Assembly: GCF_000715075.1 (NCBI RefSeq)
Contig: NC_134085.1
Coordinates: forward strand, 138,212,060-138,276,059
Source of the DNA: Nicotiana tabacum
Taxonomy: Eukaryota > Streptophyta > Magnoliopsida > Solanales > Solanaceae
Length of the DNA: 64,000 nucleotides
Direction: 5' to 3'
Shown one piece after another: positions 43,495 to 55,964 of the stretch (positions within the stretch are counted from its first letter, which is position 1; the number at the start of each line of letters is the position of its first letter). The notes below the pieces were generated by a model that worked only from the letters and a program-made list of their open reading frames with translations, ran no database searches and had not been told where the DNA came from. The position numbers were made by a program, and so were the translations under genes.

Positions 43495-44961
43495 ATAGTA
43501 GTAATATTTTGAAAGTGTAAAGATAGCGGGAATAGGAAACTAAAGGCTTTGTTCTATTCCCTTTGCTCTGCTATCATTAACTATTTTTGTTTGCATCAGT
43601 AGTATTCAGTACAAGTAGTGTTGAAAATAGAGGAAATAGGAGAGTAGTAGTAGGATATTAGAGGAGCAGTGGCTCTGAGACGTCACATGAGAACGTCCGT
43701 CCAAGTAATGAATAGTGTTTTGGTTTATGTAAAGTGACTGTAAAAGTATCTCAAATGGAAATCAGGAGATATGATTTTGTAAAGATCCACATCTTTTAAG
43801 TGTGCCTCTTCTTTCTGAGGCTTTCTGTCAAGTGTAAATTTTCAAGTTTTGTTATTATGTTTTTACGGAATCAATGTTATCATCAATGTCACTGACGTTC
43901 CAACGTTACAGCTGCTGCGAGCTGGACTGCGCATGACTTGCCTTGTGTTCTTGTTTTCTCCAGTTTAATGATTCACTTGTAGGGTGTAGCTAGAAATGGA
44001 GTGCTCCGTCTCCTTTATCTGTGAGTCAGACAAACAAGTTAGACTCATATAACTACACTCAATTTAATTCTTTCTAATACGTCCTTAATTGTTTTTTTCC
44101 CGGCTAAAGATAACTTGTTTAGCAATGCCTCCAAGGGCAGAAGTAAGAACAATATAAAATAGAAAGTAAAGTTATTTTATTTAGCTTAAAAATAGAATGT
44201 AGCATAAGTTTTGCCAAATATTTCCTTTTCCTACAATGTCTGTTGAGAATGCTATTTATAGCTAAACCTAGTGAAACATGATCCTAAGATCGAGCCCTCT
44301 TAAATGACAATAAAGAGGTCCATTAATGAATATGTAAAGATATGCTATGAATGCAAATATTCTCTGAAACAGCTGCCCATTTAATGCCTGAAAATATTCT
44401 TCATTAAATACTTTTCGATGACAAATATTTAATTCTGCTCACATTGATCATGTTCCCCTTGGGGTCAGCCTGATGTTGTCACTTGCAGCTATTTTTTCCC
44501 GTCCCACTTACTACGCAATTTATTTTATACCTGTCTTCCATTCCACGTGTCACGCTATCGTTCGAGTATTAATATAAATCAATTTTACCCTATACAGATA
44601 GTCCCCCTGTTTTCCAGTGGCATATCTTTGTGTTATTACGAAGTTGGTGAAGATTTCTTTCTTAGCAGAAAAACTTCTGAAATCCTTGTGAACAGTCTCT
44701 GACACTTGAAAGGACGCATGTCTTCTCGTATTTATTTCCCTAAACACGTGTTGCCCCACGATTTCGCAATATTTTTGTCACTTATTGAGGTAATCATGAC
44801 CGTAATTTTTGTCGTCTATATCTTTACTTATACTCATTATTTTACCACTTTCACTTCTAAAACTTTTACAAGTTCGTTATCTTCTTTGCATTTATCCTTC
44901 TTCTCTTCTGCTCTCATCTCGTTCCGACTTTCTTCAAAATGTCCATCACTATTTTGCTAAC
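43495..44961. other. MAKR 3' flank and intergenic DNA
   Basis: The first ~350 bp are the likely 3' untranslated region. No other gene was recognised. Near 44592 the phrase TATACAGATAGTCC appears, and it recurs near 47026 upstream of a second transposon-type ORF, so the region 44100-44960 is probably the leader or LTR of that element type. No LTR pair was found. Confidence 0.5.
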
Positions 44962-46048
44962 ATGGCTTCTTTTACCGAGTCTTTCAAAACCTCTAGTCTT
45001 TTCTTCGGTGGGAGCCCGAAGAGAAGCAAATATAAAGAGGTGGATGCCGATACTGATCCTCCTACGGTAAGCACCATTATCCCTAAATATCTGAACACCG
45101 TCAACGACTTCCAAGAGAAGTTTCCCTCCGCATCTTCGCGGACTTGGCCATTAGCAGGTATACTTTCTCTATCTGCCCTTCTTATATTCTTACTGTGAAG
45201 GAAGACTGTAACTGCTCGGACCTTAACGTCATTTCTCCTTACCTGATAGAGCAGGTTACCTTCACCAAGGAAGATTTTACGTATGTCTATACATATCCTT
45301 TCACTTTGGGCCCATTTTCTTTGAGCAGGGGGTTGACCCTGTAGTCTTGGAATTCTACCATCGGTACTAGGTTTGCTTGGCACAAAGTAGGACCCTAAAT
45401 ATGGCAAATGCTGGTTTGCCTACGTCGGTTATGCATCGAGACTGGGAAAACCCTAACTCTAGCGCATATGATGAATCTTTACTCCCCAAAGATTTTCCGT
45501 GGGGGAGTAATCAATTTTAGCAAACGTGGCCACCACGCTCTTCTCACAAGTGTGGATGATGACAATAACCCTAGGTGGATGGAGCAGTTTGTTATCATTG
45601 CTACCAAGGGTATCCGGCCATAACTCCATCTTTCTGAATTGTGGAATCATTCACGTAAGTTTGTAATTCATTCGCCCTTTTTCTTTGTAAAAAGACCGTC
45701 TCCCGACGTTGTTGACCTTTTTGTCTCAGTTGTTGCAGCTACTCAGTGGACACCTCAAGGGTTCAAGGACTTGACCGATGGGTTCAGAGGATTCTGGTTA
45801 TCATAATCCAAAAACTCGTCGGTGGAAGGAGATGGCCCCAAAATATGAGTGGAAGGCCAAGCACCACGGTAAACTGAGTTCTTTTTTCTTGTGTCTCTTT
45901 CTTTCTTATGTCTTTTACATGAGTGGATTTGCTAACTAAATCTTTTGCTTGTTTCAGGTCTCCCACATGGCTCTGTCACTTGCCCCCAAGTGGACGTTTT
46001 GGCTGACCGCGTGGAGGCTGCAAAAGTACTACAAAGTGCCCTCGTTTG
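44962..46048 (+). pseudogene. 'putative gypsy-type transposon' (Transposase_28-like) ORF, decayed, copy 1
   Basis: The frame starts MASFTESFKTSSLFFGGSPK at 44962. It passes possible splice sites (GT at about 45067 and 45156, AG before 45330) and reaches the recognisable domain GKTLTLAHMMNLYSPKIFRG ... WMEQFVIIATKGI at 45408-45620. This aligns with FTLSHLIRLYWPFHYRGLIA ... WINRFVLVRAVDI of the second copy at 48701. Stops at 45342, 45399 and 45621 break it. A further exon-like trace (GSVTCPQVDVLADRVEAAKV) ends near 46048. Such ORFs are common in plant gypsy-type elements and their function is unknown. Confidence 0.6.
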
Positions 46049-46372
46049 AAGCGGTGTATGTAGTCCATTTAATGTTATTGTTATTTTTTCTTCGTATTTG
46101 ACATTATTGAGTGGTAATATATTGCCAATACGAAGGATTCTTATGAAACTGATTTTGTTAAACCTTCATACATATTTTTAATAAGAATCTAATAGATAAA
46201 ATTTTATTAATTTTAAAATCTTAAATATTAAAATTAGCATTGAAGGTATTGTAGTCCAAAAAATAGGTTATTGCAGTTACATTATTTTCCTACATGTTTA
46301 CCTTGAAAATGGTAATTACAATTAGATTTGATTTTGTGATTCTAACAATACGTAATTTATCTTAATGCTAGT
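46049..46372. other. AT-rich spacer
   Basis: Nothing was recognised; no frame of note. Confidence 0.45.
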
Positions 46373-47035
46373 TGTTAGGAAATAAATACTGAGTGTGAGA
46401 CTAGAAAATAAGATAAGATCTTGAAAATAGTATGTTATGCAAACAGAGTGGCCAAGAGACGGGGTCTCGAGCCAGCCTATACTGGGCCTCGAGGTCGAGC
46501 TAAAGTTTTAGGCTGTGGATAGCCGATGAAGGCCTAACAACTCTAAAAGCTTTGATGAGTGCTCTTTATGATCAGTGATGAGTAATAAATGAAGAACAAT
46601 CAATGAAATACAATGAATGTAAGCAATAAATCAAAGGAGAGATAGTGGAGAATGTTTAAGTTAGAGAGCAAAGAATGTTCTTATTCTTGTATTGAATATC
46701 ATGTGTGCAAGAAATAGCAAGGGTCCCCTTTATATAGGAGGGGGATCCCAAAATAGTACATATGCATTTATTACAAAGATAAACGGCTGGTACAACCATT
46801 TAATGCCACGGTACAGACTTGTACTATTCTTATAGACTTGGTCAGCTCTAACCACTTGCCTTGGGAATCTCCTACTCATTCATCATAGCCGCCGATTTGC
46901 TCTGCCCGGAGGTCAGACATAGGGAACCCTTGGGGTCGAGGCTCGAACTGTGCTTCAGGCCTCCTAAAGACGAGCTATGGGATGTCATAATAATCATAAA
47001 ATCGGGCTCTCCGATTTTAGCCATATACAGATAGT
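46373..47035 (+). repeat. possible LTR or leader of the second transposon-type ORF
   Basis: It starts TGTTAGGAAATAAATACTGA, contains a TATA-like TTTATATAGG (46729-46738) and ends near CATATACA, after which GATAGTCCTCG follows. The same TATACAGATAGTCC phrase lies upstream of copy 1 (about 44592). No matching second LTR is in the window, so this is tentative. Confidence 0.3.
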
Positions 47036-48690
47036 CCTCGCGTTTTTTAGAATGGAATGATATGAAACGACTTTAACATCGTTCTCCTCGAGCTTCTCAC
47101 GATGACGTCATGCTTATAAGTAAGCTTTTGTGATGATTGAGACGTCCCATCGGTTCATCTTTCCAGAAACATTCAATGCACCGCTGATTTATTTTTCCAA
47201 AAGCGATGTTATCGCCTCCGATCCGTTTCCCAAAAAGCATTGATCGCGCCTGTCGATACATTTCCAAAGGCGTTGATTGTGTCATCAGTTACGTTACTGC
47301 CTTTCTATAAATGAAAGCTTACTTGAACCAAAATTCCACCCAACCTTACTTCAACAGCCTTTAACCATTTTCTTCTCTTCATCCTCATCCAAACTCTAAC
47401 TTCCATGGTTCAAGCCGGTGACCGTAAGTTCACATGGCAACGGTTTTGCCAGTTATGTCATGGTTCTTTTTCAGAGCTTTTTCCCACTGAGTGGGATCGT
47501 TCTGGTTTTTTGTTGTTGTTGTTGTTGTTGTTGGTGGCCCGAAATAACGAGAGAGGGGCTTCATATTATTCCCGTATTAGAGGATATGTGGACCATGAAC
47601 TGCTGCTTACCTCTCTTAACTTCAACTTGGTGTGGCGCTTCACTCCTTTTGCTTTTTATGGAGTGAAGTGGTGCCATCTACTAACTTTTGCATCCCGCAC
47701 CATTACAATGTCTCAGGAAGTGGCTTCCCAATAGTAGTGCTGGCGAGTCCCACAATCGCCAAATTTTTCACCAAGCCACAATTTTCCCTGCCTATTAAAA
47801 GCTTTGGCTCTTTGATAGGCTACAACCTCTTCCTCATCTATTGCTTCTTCGGAGGAGATTCTCAAAGACGTCGTTCGGAAGATCGAAATGAAGTTCATTC
47901 TCGTAGATGTCGCTCCCGTGAATGTACCTCCGAGAGTAGATTAGGATTTTAGAATGTTGTTTTCTGCTTCTTTGTTTCTATGTAAGGACCCCTCATGGGC
48001 TTTTGTAACCGTCTTTTATCAATATAAAAGTTGCTTTGATTTGCCTTTGGCTTGTGCTGGACTTTTATTTTGCTTTTGATTGGCCCGAACACTGGAACCG
48101 GACATTGTAATCCCTCTGGTTCTTGATTAGTTAATATGATATTTCTTGAGATTCTTTGTCACCCCTTGGACTAAGTCTGGATTGATCTGGTACAAACTTA
48201 GGCCGGCGGGACTTCTGAGTTCGAGTTGAGCGAGAGCAGGGTTCCGATTTTCTTTGAAATAGGGGTTAGCCCATTTAGTTCTTGTCGCTAATCCTCGAGT
48301 GAGAGTTTGCTCGAACTCGGGCAGCCTCGAAAACTCGATTTCAACTTAAAATGAAGATAGCTGTAAGGCGTTATAGATGGCCCATAAGCGAGGATACACT
48401 TGAACTCGGATGGCCCCTGAGCGAGGATGCACTCGAACTCGGATGGCCCCTGGGCTAAAGTAACTGAGAGAGCATTTAAATTGATCAGAACGCGAAGATA
48501 ACCCTAAGTCTTTATTAATAATTCTCGAGTGAGAACTGACTCGGGCTTAGGTAGCCCGAGGGCCAAAGAATCGGGTTAATTACCCGCACTTGTAATAGCA
48601 GAGATCCTCGAGATAGGGTAACATTTTGAGGTTGTTTGACTTCTATCGAAGATATCGAGTTACCCTAGCATAGGTTCACCAGTCGTTCTG
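47036..48690 (+). other. non-coding leader or intron-like region with a GTT microsatellite
   Basis: It contains a (TTG)n run at 47511-47533 and short duplicated phrases (GAACTCGGATGGCCCCTG at about 48395 and 48433). ORFs 47405-47734, 47418-47666 and 47632-47952 overlap in different frames around the microsatellite and show no known domain, so I do not call them genes. Confidence 0.45.
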
Positions 48691-48691
48691 G

Positions 48692-50526
48692 AGGATAATA
48701 TTGATGATGAGGTTCTTTGTGGAGGAAGCTGGGCTTAAGTTCACCCTTAGCCATCTCATCAGATTGTACTGGCCCTTTCATTACCGAGGCCTGATAGCTT
48801 TACGATGTCTATCCACCAGGCCCTTTGTTGCCGATGATGAAGAAAATAGGGACCGAGGGTGGATAAATAGATTTGTCCTAGTGCGGGCTGTCGATATTTT
48901 CTCCGTGGAGTTCCAGCTGTTTCCTGAGAAATGGAATTTCACACGTAAGTGGTACACTTGTGTTTTAGTAATTTTTGTTTATGGTGGAGGTAGACTCCGT
49001 AAAGATGTTTTCCTTTTCCTTTGTACAAAAATTCCTTGGATTCCATACGAGGTCCCCGACCTAGCGGATTGGACTTGAAGCTAGAAGCTCGCTTGACCTA
49101 CGATGAGCGTAAGTGATGAGACCTGTCGAAGGGTAGATGAGAGGAAAAATACCACGGTACGTGCTGTGTGGTTTATTTTCTTTGAAAGGTACTTTCTTTT
49201 AGGTATATTAAGTCCGTCGCCACATGCATTAGAGAATTTCCTGAAGTGAGACTGTGCCCCCCGGAGGGGAGAAAGGGTCATCAGCTTCGGGGCCGAGTAA
49301 TAATAATAAACGGAAGGAATCCTCCAAGAGCAAAAGTGCTCATAGCGAGGCAAGCTCTGCCCGGAGGCTCAAAAAAGATGTATCAGTTGAGCCCGCAGCA
49401 CCCGAGGCTTCTAGCCTTGGGAAAATGGTTCCTTCTTTGCCGCTGTCTTCTTCTCTCGTCGAAGGTACTTTGAGGGACACAAATTTTCTACCGCCGTCTT
49501 TTTCTCCCGTTGAAGGTACTTCGCTGGATGTTCGAGGCCAGGGCCTGCCTAATTTGAGCTGGGTCTCGATTGATCATATTCCTATCGAGAGTGGTCTGGT
49601 TGGGGCTAGTAAGACCATGCTAGTAGATGTACGTTCAACCTTTGAGAAGGCTCAACAACTCTGTTCTGTGGTGAGTTTTGTTGACTTTGTTGGTTTTTTG
49701 CTTTTGCATTTTCAGTTTCTCACTGAGCTTCTTCATAAGCCTTTGACAAGCTCAAGTCCGAGCTTCTCCTCTGTGAATCCAGGTTGCGGAAGGCCTTAAA
49801 CGGGGAAAAATCCCTCAGGCTCCTTTGTGATGAAAGGGATAAGGATTTGAGACACCTTCGGTACGAGATGAATCGAAGCCTGAACTACGAAGGCCGCCTC
49901 GAGAAACAGGTAACCTTTGTTCCAAGGGAATGCATGCTTCTTCTTCTATCCTCTGAGGTTAATATTTTGATACTTTAGCTGCAGAGCAATACGGATGACC
50001 TGGAATGCCTTTGGGGCGAAGTCGGCTAGGCCAAGTATGAGTGTGATGAGCTAAAGGCTCAGATAGATGCCCAAGTTGCAGCCAAGAAGAATGTTTTGGC
50101 CAAGGCTTCTACCCTCAAGGTGCAGTTCCAGAACGCTCACAAAAACAACTTGGCCAGACGAGCAGGATTGCAAGTCTCGAGTCTGAACTTTTGAAGATGA
50201 AGGCCGAGGTTGTGGACACCGGGGCCGAAGCCGAAGAGATTCGAGATAAGGCTGACAAGAAAGTGGCCGTCTATTTAAAAGATGCTACCAATGCCCAGGC
50301 TGAGTTTAGAGGGGCTTACGATCAGGAGAGCAGAAGCAATGAGTATGGCCGGTGCAAATTCCTGAGGGAAACCCTCGAGGAAATCCATGCTAAGGGCTTC
50401 GATCTCTCCGAAGAGAATGAGCAGGCCAAGGCAGATGAATACGATGCCAAGTTCCTCGTATTTGATGCCGAAGATAATGAGGGAGAGGCCGACGGGGCCG
50501 TAGTCCCCGAGGGTAAAGTAGAATAG
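48692..50526 (+). pseudogene. 'putative gypsy-type transposon' (Transposase_28-like) ORF with coiled coil, decayed, copy 2
   Basis: The N-terminal domain is at 48701-48947 (VEEAGLKFTLSHLIRLYWPF ... FPEKWNF), followed by a GTAAGT donor. IPWIPYEVPDLADW (about 49030-49072) belongs to the next exon. A Ser/Lys-rich low-complexity part is at 49254-49680. Long charged heptad-type pieces are at 49784-49909, 49979-50160 and 50191-50526 (KMKAEVVDTGAEAEEIRDKA ... EGKVE stop), consistent with a coiled-coil tail. Several exons seem to be joined by GT/AG sites (49911, 49978). In-frame stops (49078, 50028, 50190) disable it. It ends 28 bp before the Athila LTR. Confidence 0.6.
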
Positions 50527-50554
50527 GCCATTCTTTTCTTATTCTGTGTATAGG

Positions 50555-52085
50555 TGATCGAGGCCAACCCTGCACAACTATTGAGTAGCGAGAGAGGGTA
50601 TAAGCAGCTTTTACCCGATTAAGGTCGGGATCGATTTCCATAGGGAGCTAGAAGTTGGAGTTTAGTTTCTATCTAATTGAGAGTTGTGTATGTGTTCCAA
50701 ATTACACTTCTAAACATTTTTGGGTTTTTGTTTTACTTCTAATTTTATGAAACTACAATGCTAAATTAAACTAGAATAAGCTAAGAGTAAACTATTGCGA
50801 GTTGTTCAAATGGTTAAAAGGCAATACGGTAGTGACTTTCGCCTAGGTGGTCAATTGACGGGTACTTGAGTCTAAGGCATGATTGACACATTTGGGGAGT
50901 ATGATATAACTGTTGCACAATTTTACCCGCTCTACACCTCTCGGTGGTTCGAGTGATTTTGCCCAAATTGATTTTCTCAAGACCAGTTGGGTATGCAAAT
51001 TTGTACAAGTAATCAAGGTTCAAGTCGGGTATTACTATCTCTAGGTTTAACCCTTTAATTGGGGCTATCAATCTCTTGAGTACGCCCCAATTCCTTGTTG
51101 GACCAATTTCAAAGACTTGGGCTCTCTTTCTCAAAAAGAGCCAAAGTCAACTAAATACAAACTAGTGTTTGCAACCACCAATTCAGCAATTAAACATGCA
51201 ATTGGACCAAATATCAAACACCAATAGTCAATCTAGCCCTAAAACACAAGACTCCTCAATTACCCACACTAGGGTTGAGCCACAACCCTAACTTATGGGT
51301 CTAGCTAGTCATAATTGAAGAAGAAAACAAAGAAATAGATGAAGAAGAGCTCATATTAATTAATTGCTAAGATAAACTAGAAGATTCAATGTTGAAATGA
51401 AGCTAAAATTGCTCAAAATAGCCAAAACTATCGAAGTCACAAGCGCAGCAGTACAAAATCTATCTGATGACCTAAAAATGGGAAAAGAAGCTATTTATAC
51501 TAAGCTGAAAAATCTGGACAAAATACCTCTGTGGGGCTAGTGCGGACCGCACAAAATCACGTGCGGCCGCACTAGGGCTCTGAACTTGAAAATCCAACTC
51601 TCTGAACTCGGGCAATGCGGACTGCACAGAATAGAGTGCGGACGCGGTGGCTTCTAGTGCGGTCCGCATGAAATGGAGTGCGGACTACATTGGCTTTAAT
51701 CTCCAAACTGGCACTTCTCTGATCCTTGATTTTGCGGACCGCACTAAATCGAGTGCGGTTGTAGTTACTCCAATGCGGACCGTATTAAATCTCATGCGGC
51801 CAAATTGCCTTTTGTCCTGGAAATCAACCACTTTGAACCTCACTTGTGCGGATCACACAGAATGGTGTGCGGCTGCATTGGGCCTGTTTTGCCTGAGCTT
51901 TGTCTTGTCTTGGTACTTGTACAAGTTTCACTCCTTTTTGAGCAGATCTTTGATATCTTATCACTTTGTTGATCAAATCTGCAATCAAGCACAACTTGTG
52001 AGCCTTTTGGGACTATTTTGTACAAATTTCTAATCAAAACATAAGCAAGAAGGAGTATAAAATGTATCAAAATACATGGTTATCA
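50555..52085 (-). repeat. 3' LTR of the Athila element, 1531 bp
   Basis: On the + strand from TGATCGAGGCCAACCCTG to ATGGTTATCA. The inverted ends TGAT...ATCA are present. It aligns with 62640-64000. The segment 51540-51880 holds palindromic GC-rich repeats. ORFs 50814-51134 minus, 51472-51669 minus and 51647-52033 are inside it and are not genes. Confidence 0.9.
51540..51880. repeat. paired GC-rich palindromes, LTR cluster
   Basis: Near-palindromes TGCGGACCGCAC and GTGCGGCCGCAC recur about every 35-60 bp (51540, 51561, 51616, 51658, 51733, 51774, 51846 and others). They are often paired by an AAAT-containing linker. The equivalent cluster in the other LTR is at 63600-63930. Confidence 0.8.
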
Positions 52086-52102
52086 ACTCCCCCAAACTTA
52101 AG
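52086..52102 (-). promoter_or_regulatory. polypurine tract of the Athila element
   Basis: The minus strand reads CTTAAGTTTGGGGGAGT directly before the 3' LTR start TGATAACC. Confidence 0.85.
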
Positions 52103-53949
52103 CTTTTACTTGTCCTCAAGCAAACAAAATAAGACCCACCCCTTAAGGAAAAATCCAGGAAAATTCAGATGTCCTAAAGTGACCTCATCTAGCATCAATT
52201 GGGACTAACAATTGCCCTAAATACAAATGAATCATTAACAACGTTTACCCTTTTAAACACCATGGATTAAGTGCGACACAAGAGCATCAAGAGTTGACTC
52301 AACATATCAAAGAACTCTTTCTATTACTTTGGTCATCGTGGAACCCAAACTCACACATCCTCTACTCTCCCTGAGCAAACCTCACCTTTAGAATAGTAGC
52401 ACTCAGAACGAGGTTAATGGAAAATCACTCATCTCTCTCAAGGAAAAGTCACAAGTCCGGCTCTAAGTACCATATGCTTGCCCCTTATATGAGTCACCAC
52501 TAATGCAAGTTTCATTCAACTCAAGATCATATAGGGCTTTTGTGGAGACATAGTGAAGGCTTTTTGGTTTAGTGTAGGTAATGTTTGGTCTAAGTAGGTT
52601 CCATCTTCCCTTAAGCACTTCTTTTATTTCATTTTGGCTCAAATTCATTTGACTTTTTTTAGTCTTTTCACTTCTTTCTAAGTGGTTAGAGAGACACACT
52701 GTTACTCTTTCTTATGCATTTCAAATCTTTTATCCTTTCTCAACTTTCCACACATTTCATTATTTGCTTTTCTTGAATCCCTTTTTATTCAATTCTACTT
52801 TGAGCATTCTTTTTGTCTTTTTACTTTTTTTTCTTTTTTATTGCCTTTCCTTTTTTTATTTGGTACCTTTTTACCACTTTGTTGCCATCCTCGTCCCTCC
52901 CCCCAAACTTATACTTTTGCCATGTGCTAAAGGAAAGATCGGGTACCAAGAGAGGGTATCTTTTAGAACGGGTAAAGGCTTGTATCATGGTTCTTTGAAG
53001 GAAAAAGGTCTAAGGCTCAAAAGGGTTGACTAGGGATCTTATCATTGGTAGGTTATTGAAGTGTTCAAGCTATCATTTGGACCAAGGAGAGCCTATAATC
53101 ATGTCTCAAGTCAAAAGTCACTTAGGATTTTGCCTCAACAAACATTCAGGGTAAGTTCTAGACCAATGGCTCGAGACTTGGACTTGCAATGTGATTTCTC
53201 ACCACACAAGCTACGAAATAACTAAAGACATAGATTTGAGGGCCCACAACGACCTTAGATAAGATTTGAGCGCAATGGTCCCAAAAAATCACTTGATGAT
53301 TATCGGTCAATACAAGAGTCTCAAGGTCACGACTTTCACCATCCTAAACACAACAATTTATTTTTGACCATGAGATCAAAGGCAAATGTGCTAGGCCCAA
53401 GTGAAGCTGTGCTTGAGGCACCTTTAACCACTAACTACTAAAAGAGAAAAGAAAGACGGACTCAAACCATTAAGAAGGTTGGCACGCCATCCATCATTGG
53501 AAAGAGACACCCGGTTCACACAAACTCCACCTTTGGAAAAAAACTGTGACATTAAGAAAACCAAAAGCTTATTGCAAACGTTCAAAACAAGAAGCTACGA
53601 ATAAAAATAAGGAGCTACGGAAAGGAAAAATGCGAAAAGTAAAATGAATATTTACAAGAGGGGATTTAATCGAATATACAATAGATGAGATGAATATGTA
53701 CAATGTAACATAACTTTATATACAAACCCAAAGTAAAATAAAAGCATGAGAAATGTAACGAAATGTTAAAATTATATACAAACCACAGATGAAAATAAAG
53801 AAAGCATAAAAATTGTCAAATATATACAATAATCCAAATCCATAAAAGTAGGGCCTACCCCATGAAATGAAAGCTGGCATTGTCCCCAATGCCAACTAAA
53901 CCAAATAAGCACCAAAAAGAAAAGGGAAAGTGATATAGAGACTCCCTAT
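52103..53949 (-). other. 3' untranslated zone of the Athila element
   Basis: About 1.85 kb without recognised coding. It has a T-rich segment at 52690-52880 whose + ORFs (52682-52930, 52764-53033) are low-complexity artefacts. Confidence 0.6.
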
Positions 53950-55964
53950 GGCCCGCCTGTCTGCATGGGATCCTGAGTGGTCCCTGGGTCCTCAATATGC
54001 TCGGGAACCTCAGATTGGTTCCCTATGACCTACTGCTCTACTACTAGGACCTAGGCCTGGACCTGGACAGGCTCCTGAGGTGCATCCTATGGCTGACTGG
54101 AGGAGGTCTCCGGTGGGTCTGCCAACTGGATGACTGCATCGTCTACTCGGGGAATCATCCTCTTCCTCTTGGGAGGCCTCTGGGACTACTCAGGCTAGGG
54201 ATGAGCTGCTGGTACCGGGTCCTGTAGCAATAAGTCCAAAGGCAGATGATCTGCCTTCATCCTGTCAACCTCAACCCTCAGCTCTTTTACGGACTCCTTG
54301 GAAGCCCGCGCCTTCCTCAACTTCTTGTGCTCCTTAGCAAGCTACTTGAGAGCCTTGCTGTGTGAATCAACGGCATTCATGAGCACTTTCTGGGTGTCAA
54401 AGATTTTCTTATGGTTGGCCAAAATCACCTTGAGGGCGTCCTCGAAAGACTGCGAGACCTTCGGAGGCGGAGGTGGAGGTGCCGACTGAGCTTCTACTGT
54501 AGTAGTGAGGATAGACAACTTGGATGAAGCTGTCTGCATCCAGTTGTTGATGTTGAGAAAAGCCTGGCTCAGTTGGTGTGCAGTCACTGGGTAGTCTCGG
54601 TAAGAGGGTATCTCGGGATCTGCTGAAGTGGATGGACCAGGAGGAATGTCTGCGGAGGTGGAAGCAGGCTGAGTAGGAGCCACTACCACAACTGGCTCTT
54701 CAGACTGGCTAGTTGGAGCAGTAGCTGTTCCCTTGAAGTTCTTGCTCTTTGGGTTGTCATCACCCTGCATACTATACCATGAAAACGGGGCCTTTGCTTT
54801 CACTTTGATATCAAACAGCCTCTTTTCAACTTTGAGGTCCTTGAAGTACATGGTCAAGAAGCTAGGGATGGGGTAGTTTCTGTCACCCTCACTAACTACC
54901 TGCGTATTTACCCGAGACATTACCTTTTCGACATTAATCAGGTACCCCGCCATGATCGATGCCACCAAAACTGGCCGATGAAGAGGGAGGGAGTTGTCAT
55001 GAGTGGTGGGGTCCAATCTGCTGCACACAAATGTTTTCCACCCCTTGGCTTCGAAATTCAGACTTCTTCTCAAAATTTTCACTCCCGCATTTAGCCAATC
55101 GGGGGTGGTACCTGGGATTTCCAGATACTGTGCCAACCAGGGACGGACCTCCTCGGCCAATTCCATCTTTGCCATATACAGTGCCTCATCATCCTCATCA
55201 AAACCGAGGTAATCATTTATTGTTTTTCTGTCAAAAAGCACCTTCAGATTTCGCACCTTGGTCATTTTTGTGCCCTTTTTGATGTGGGTAACATTGGTAT
55301 AGAATTCCTTGACCAGGTGCTCGTTTGCATCCTCACAGTTGTTTAAGAAATACTCCCAACCCATTTTCTCTCTAAAATGACTTCTCACATTAGGGTTGTG
55401 AGGTAATAAGTCTCTATCAACAAAGCTCCTCTCCGAGATCAACTTTCTCACTGGCCACCATTCCCTAAATTTGTGATAAGCTACCTCGCTCACAAACCGG
55501 TCTTGCCATACCTCCGAGTTTTTAGTTCGTTCTACCCCGCCAACTTGGGGCTCATCCCCTTCTCCTACTACCTCTTCTTCTCATACTGCACCCTTTCCGG
55601 ATAATGAAGCTATGGGAGAGGTGGAGTATTCATCCCCACTGCCTTCAGCTGAGCCCTTAGATGACCCAGAAGATACATTTACTGATGTTTGGGCAGTGGG
55701 GAAAGGTGGAGGAGTGTCTCTTAGCCTTTTCCTCTATGGCCAATCAGGGATGTATTCTGGCATAGAGTCTGAAGATATCTCTCAGGAGGGCTCGTACTCA
55801 CTCCCAGACATGTCAATGGCCCTATCAGTAGATTTAATCATCTTTATCATGTTTTTAATGTTTTGGCGGGCTTGAGGAGTCAGTCTTATCATTTTCTATT
55901 TCCCTCCCCGGGAGGATTCTCCTCTACCTGGTTGTTTAGAGCCCTTGCCTCTATGTTTCACCAT
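53950..55964 (-). pseudogene. env-position ORF of the Athila element ('putative plant transposon protein' domain)
   Basis: The start is inferred at the minus-strand ATG 55964 (MVKHRGKGSKQPGRGESSRG), a basic Gly-rich start. Stops at about 55890, 55810 and 55740 precede the main open piece 54342-55493 (383 codons). That piece holds a globular domain: EVAYHKFREWWPVRKLISER, then FYTNVTHIKKGTKMTKVRNL, then NYPIPSFLTMYFKDLKVEKR. A Pro/Thr/Ser-rich linker and a helical tail with EDALKVILANHKKIF follow. Acidic and Pro-rich traces continue to about 53950. I see no signal peptide or membrane span in the open part, so an envelope function is not supported by the sequence. It matches the plant-transposon-protein ORF commonly found after pol in this clade. 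Confidence 0.75.

Noticed and set aside
47405..47952. Three overlapping ORFs around a GTT repeat
   Set aside because: They share the microsatellite in different frames, and none shows a domain or a matching relative in the window.
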